A stretch of 64,000 nucleotides of DNA from Arthrobacter sp. PAMC25284 (GTDB taxonomy: Bacteria > Actinomycetota > Actinomycetes > Actinomycetales > Micrococcaceae). The translations under genes and the position numbers were made by a program. Shown here piece after piece: positions 62,033-64,000 of the stretch. The DNA is taken from positions 1,736,001 through 1,800,000 of the forward strand of contig NZ_CP080382.1 of NCBI RefSeq assembly GCF_019443425.1, in the 5' to 3' direction. Position 1 is the first letter of the stretch. Every line of letters starts with the position of its first letter. The notes beneath the pieces were generated by a model. It searched no databases, had not been told where the DNA came from, and worked only from the letters and a program-made list of their open reading frames with translations.

Positions 62033-63099
62033 CGGGCGGCTTCAGCAGCGGTGGAGAATCCGGCCGGGCGCCGGGTTTCCTGGCCCAGGGCCTGGGCGGC
62101 GTAGCCGGTCTCGGCACCAAACCGGTCCCCCGGTACGGCGCGGTCCGCCATCAGCGTGATGAGTTCATAGGCCACGTGGCTGGCCGCCACACCGGTGATA
62201 TCGGCATGGTCATAGGCGGGGGCGACCTCGACGACGTCGGCGCCGACAAGGTTCATGCCGCGGAAGCCGCGGATGATTTCCAGGAGCTCGCGGCTCGTGA
62301 TGCCGCCGGCTTCGGGCGTGCCGGTGCCCGGGGCGTGCGCCGGGTCAAGGACGTCGATGTCCACGGAGATGTAGAGCGGGCGGTTGCCGATCCGGTCGCG
62401 GACCTTGGCGACGGTTTCCAGGACGCCCTGGTAGTAGACATCGGCGGAGGTGACGATCCCGAAGCCGAAGCGGTGGTCGTCGTCGAGGTCCTTCTTGCCG
62501 TAGAGGGGTCCGCGGGTGCCAATGTGGCTGATGGCCTCGGTATCGAGGATGCCTTCCTCCACTGCGCGGCGGAAGGGTGTGCCGTGGGTGTATTCGGCGC
62601 CGAAGTAGGTGTCCCAGGTGTCCAGGTGCGCATCGAAGTGCAGCATGGCGACGGGTCCGCCGGCGCGCTCGGCGGCGGCGCGCAGCAGCGGCAGGGCAAT
62701 GGTGTGGTCTCCGCCGAGGGTCAGCAGTTTGCTGCCGGACGCGGTCAGGTCCAGGGCGTTCTGCTGGACCGTCTCGATCGCTTCGTTGATGTTGAAGGGG
62801 TTAACGGCCATGTCGCCGGCGTCGGCCACCTGGACGTTTTCGAAGGGGCTGACGTCCCAGGCCGGGTTGTAGGGACGCAGCAGGCGGCTGGCCTCCCGGA
62901 CGTGGTTGGCGCCGAAACGGGCGCCCGGACGGTAGGAGACACCGGAGTCGAAGGGCACGCCGACGACGGTGACGTCGGCTTTGGTGACCTGATCGAGCCG
63001 CGGCAGGCGGGCGTAGGTGGCGGCTCCGGCGTAGCGCGGGATGCGGGATGAATCAATGGGGCCAAGGTTGCCATTGGCCTCGATGCGCAGCTCTTCCAA
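62029..63099 (-). CDS. agmatinase/guanidinobutyrase-type ureohydrolase
   Basis: 356 residues. TTG at 63099 is chosen because AAGGAGA lies upstream. The manganese ligands are visible in [40 protein letters not shown] and [20 protein letters not shown], and the family-typical [18 protein letters not shown] follows. It removes urea from a guanidino compound such as agmatine or 4-guanidinobutyrate. Translation is coupled to the ThDP enzyme that follows. A palindrome at 63162-63171 overlaps the expected -35 region, so it is probably repressor controlled. Confidence 0.88.
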   Translation of the reverse strand: MEELRIEANGNLGPIDSSRIPRYAGAATYARLPRLDQVTKADVTVVGVPFDSGVSYRPGARFGANHVREASRLLRPYNPAWDVSPFENVQVADAGDMAVNPFNINEAIETVQQNALDLTASGSKLLTLGGDHTIALPLLRAAAERAGGPVAMLHFDAHLDTWDTYFGAEYTHGTPFRRAVEEGILDTEAISHIGTRGPLYGKKDLDDDHRFGFGIVTSADVYYQGVLETVAKVRDRIGNRPLYISVDIDVLDPAHAPGTGTPEAGGITSRELLEIIRGFRGMNLVGADVVEVAPAYDHADITGVAASHVAYELITLMADRAVPGDRFGAETGYAAQALGQETRRPAGFSTAAEAAR

Positions 63100-63141
63100 C
63101 AGAACTCTCCTTCGAGGATTGACCGACGGGGTGTGATAGCC

Positions 63142-63183
63142 ATCATAGCCCGTAGTTTCGCGGTGCGCACCATTTGTTTACAA
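63142..63183 (-). promoter_or_regulatory. promoter and palindromes of the ureohydrolase operon
   Basis: On the minus strand TATGAT (63142-63147) is a good -10. Where the -35 should lie there is the perfect palindrome GGTGCGCACC (63162-63171), and three bases further TTGTTTACAA (63174-63183), an imperfect dyad of TTGT/ACAA. They look like one or two operators for a repressor that blocks this promoter. The regulator gene is not in the window. Confidence 0.5.
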
Positions 63184-63192
63184 GATCAACCC

Positions 63193-63921
63193 TTACTTGT
63201 AGCTGAGACTCAGCAGCAGCCGCTTGAGCTGGCTGTACTGCGCCGTGGCCATCCAGGCTTTGGCGGAATCAACGGAATCGAAGGCCGGATCGGCGAAAAT
63301 CACCTTGGCCGTGGAGTCACCGTTGGGCAGCTCGACGTGCGCAAAGCCGGCACTTTCAGTCGCGGGCTGGAAATCCGCTTCGCGCCGTACTCCCATGTGG
63401 AAGGCCACATGGTCCGCAAAGGAATCAAAGGCGAAGCCGAAGGAAAGCTGCCCGCCGTCGGCGCCGGTGAGGCCCGGCACCGGTGCGGCGTCCAGGACCG
63501 TGCGGGCCACGGGTCCGGTGGCGTCGCTGGCGGCGGTCCCGCTCGTCACGGAGGCGAGCTCGTTGCCGCTGGCGTCGGCGATGGTGGCCTGCATGCCGCC
63601 CTCGCCGCGGGCCACGACCCGGACCGACCATTCGCTCGGGTAGGAGAAGCTCACGTGGCCGTCAGGGAAAGTAAAGACGGTGACCGCGACGGCGGACGGC
63701 TGCGCAGACGTCGGCGTCGCCGCTGGAGCCGATGCGGCGGCCGGGCCGGTGGGCCCGGCGGCCGGTCCGGAGCCCGGCGTCGGGGATCCGGTCGACGCCG
63801 CCGGGGCCGTGGACCCGGCCGGCAGGCCACTGCCGGCGCGCTCACCGGGGACAGCGCAGGAGCTCAGGCCGAGGGCAGCCGAGGCGGCCAGTGACAGAAG
63901 GGCGGCGGTACGTTGGTTCAT
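63193..63921 (-). CDS. putative lipoprotein of unknown function
   Basis: 242 residues. ATG 63921 has AGGGA upstream; GTG 63933 is an alternative. A lipobox (LSSC) ends the signal. The linker up to about residue 80 is Ala/Pro/Gly/Ser/Thr rich. The folded part begins FTFPDGHVSFSYPSEWSVRV and continues with VTSGTAASDATGPVARTVLD and a final helix YSQLKRLLLSLSYK, as in the lipoprotein at 16493-17251. Both are probably PsbP/DUF1795-like extracellular domains. It lies 90 bp downstream of the ureohydrolase start region on the same strand, in its own unit. Confidence 0.75.
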   Translation of the reverse strand: MNQRTAALLSLAASAALGLSSCAVPGERAGSGLPAGSTAPAASTGSPTPGSGPAAGPTGPAAASAPAATPTSAQPSAVAVTVFTFPDGHVSFSYPSEWSVRVVARGEGGMQATIADASGNELASVTSGTAASDATGPVARTVLDAAPVPGLTGADGGQLSFGFAFDSFADHVAFHMGVRREADFQPATESAGFAHVELPNGDSTAKVIFADPAFDSVDSAKAWMATAQYSQLKRLLLSLSYK

Positions 63922-64000
63922 AGAATCCCTCACTCAAGCATTGGTAGGCGGGCGCCGGACGGCGCGTTCCCGCTGATTCGGACCAGCTGCGCCCGCACCC

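Noticed and set aside
63100..63192. Guanidine riboswitch upstream of the ureohydrolase gene
   Set aside because: The leader between the -10 and the TTG is only about 45 bp and lacks the conserved elements of guanidine riboswitches that I know. The palindromes suggest a protein repressor.

Overview
The window is high-GC DNA with GC-rich third codon positions, frequent GTG/TTG starts, AAGGAG-type ribosome sites and dense gene packing. It looks like an actinobacterium, most probably Arthrobacter or a close relative in the Micrococcaceae. This rests on gene types common in that group (DUF222/HNH proteins, DUF6318 lipoproteins, an OFA transporter with its tiny small subunit, a TM0106-type nuclease-helicase) and not on any marker RNA; no rRNA, tRNA or CRISPR array was seen.

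Layout. 0.2-4.9 kb: a plus-strand operon for taking up and hydrolysing an amide or ureide compound (frameshifted carbamoylase, a two-part DUF5058-type permease, an M20 amidohydrolase), ending in an amidase remnant. 4.9-7.2 kb: two SnoaL-like paralogues, one frameshifted, flanking a lipoprotein glycerophosphodiesterase. 7.5-11.4 kb: a persulfide/sulfane-sulfur module (rhodanese-DUF2892, rhodanese, thioredoxin, MBL-rhodanese, decayed MFS gene) with a divergent CsoR/CstR-type repressor and three operators exactly 21 bp apart. 11.5-13.3 kb: an RsbQ-like hydrolase overlapping a PAS-GGDEF cyclase. 13.7-25.5 kb: housekeeping and accessory genes (MFS exporter, cupin, acylphosphatase, YegP-like protein, MscS channel, X25-like domain protein, adenosine/adenine deaminase, UvrA2-like ATPase). 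25.6-30.3 kb: a surface-protein locus with an exported protein, a response regulator with a repeat-expanded linker, a GAF histidine kinase, then convergent genes for a SipW-dependent TasA/CalY-like protein, an ER-type signal peptidase and a degenerate Hpt-like protein.

30.5-46.5 kb: an SDR enzyme, DUF1622, DUF2071, a DUF222/HNH protein, OFA transporter plus 33-residue subunit, Tex, a SOUL protein, a 1207-residue nuclease-helicase, an OYE-family reductase, a frameshifted PKD-like exported protein and a DUF6318 lipoprotein. 46.6-51.8 kb: a DNA-defence/repair block with a Vsr endonuclease and a McrBC restriction pair. 51.9-58.8 kb: a thioesterase, a heterodimeric ABC exporter with one degenerate ATPase site, and a DHA2 efflux pump preceded by a palindrome. 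58.9-60.3 kb: a graveyard of transposase fragments (IS21-, IS110- and IS5-like). 60.3-63.1 kb: a ureohydrolase translationally coupled to a ThDP enzyme, plausibly the ketoarginine/guanidinobutyrate branch of arginine catabolism. The window ends with a lipoprotein resembling the one at 16.5 kb.

Several reading frames break at short G/C runs (near 821, 5213, 7922 and 45119, possibly 32049). Some may be assembly errors and not real decay. The best leads are the RsbQ/PAS-GGDEF pair, the phased CstR operators, the SipW/TasA locus with its phosphoacceptor-less Hpt protein, and the ureohydrolase-ThDP pair.
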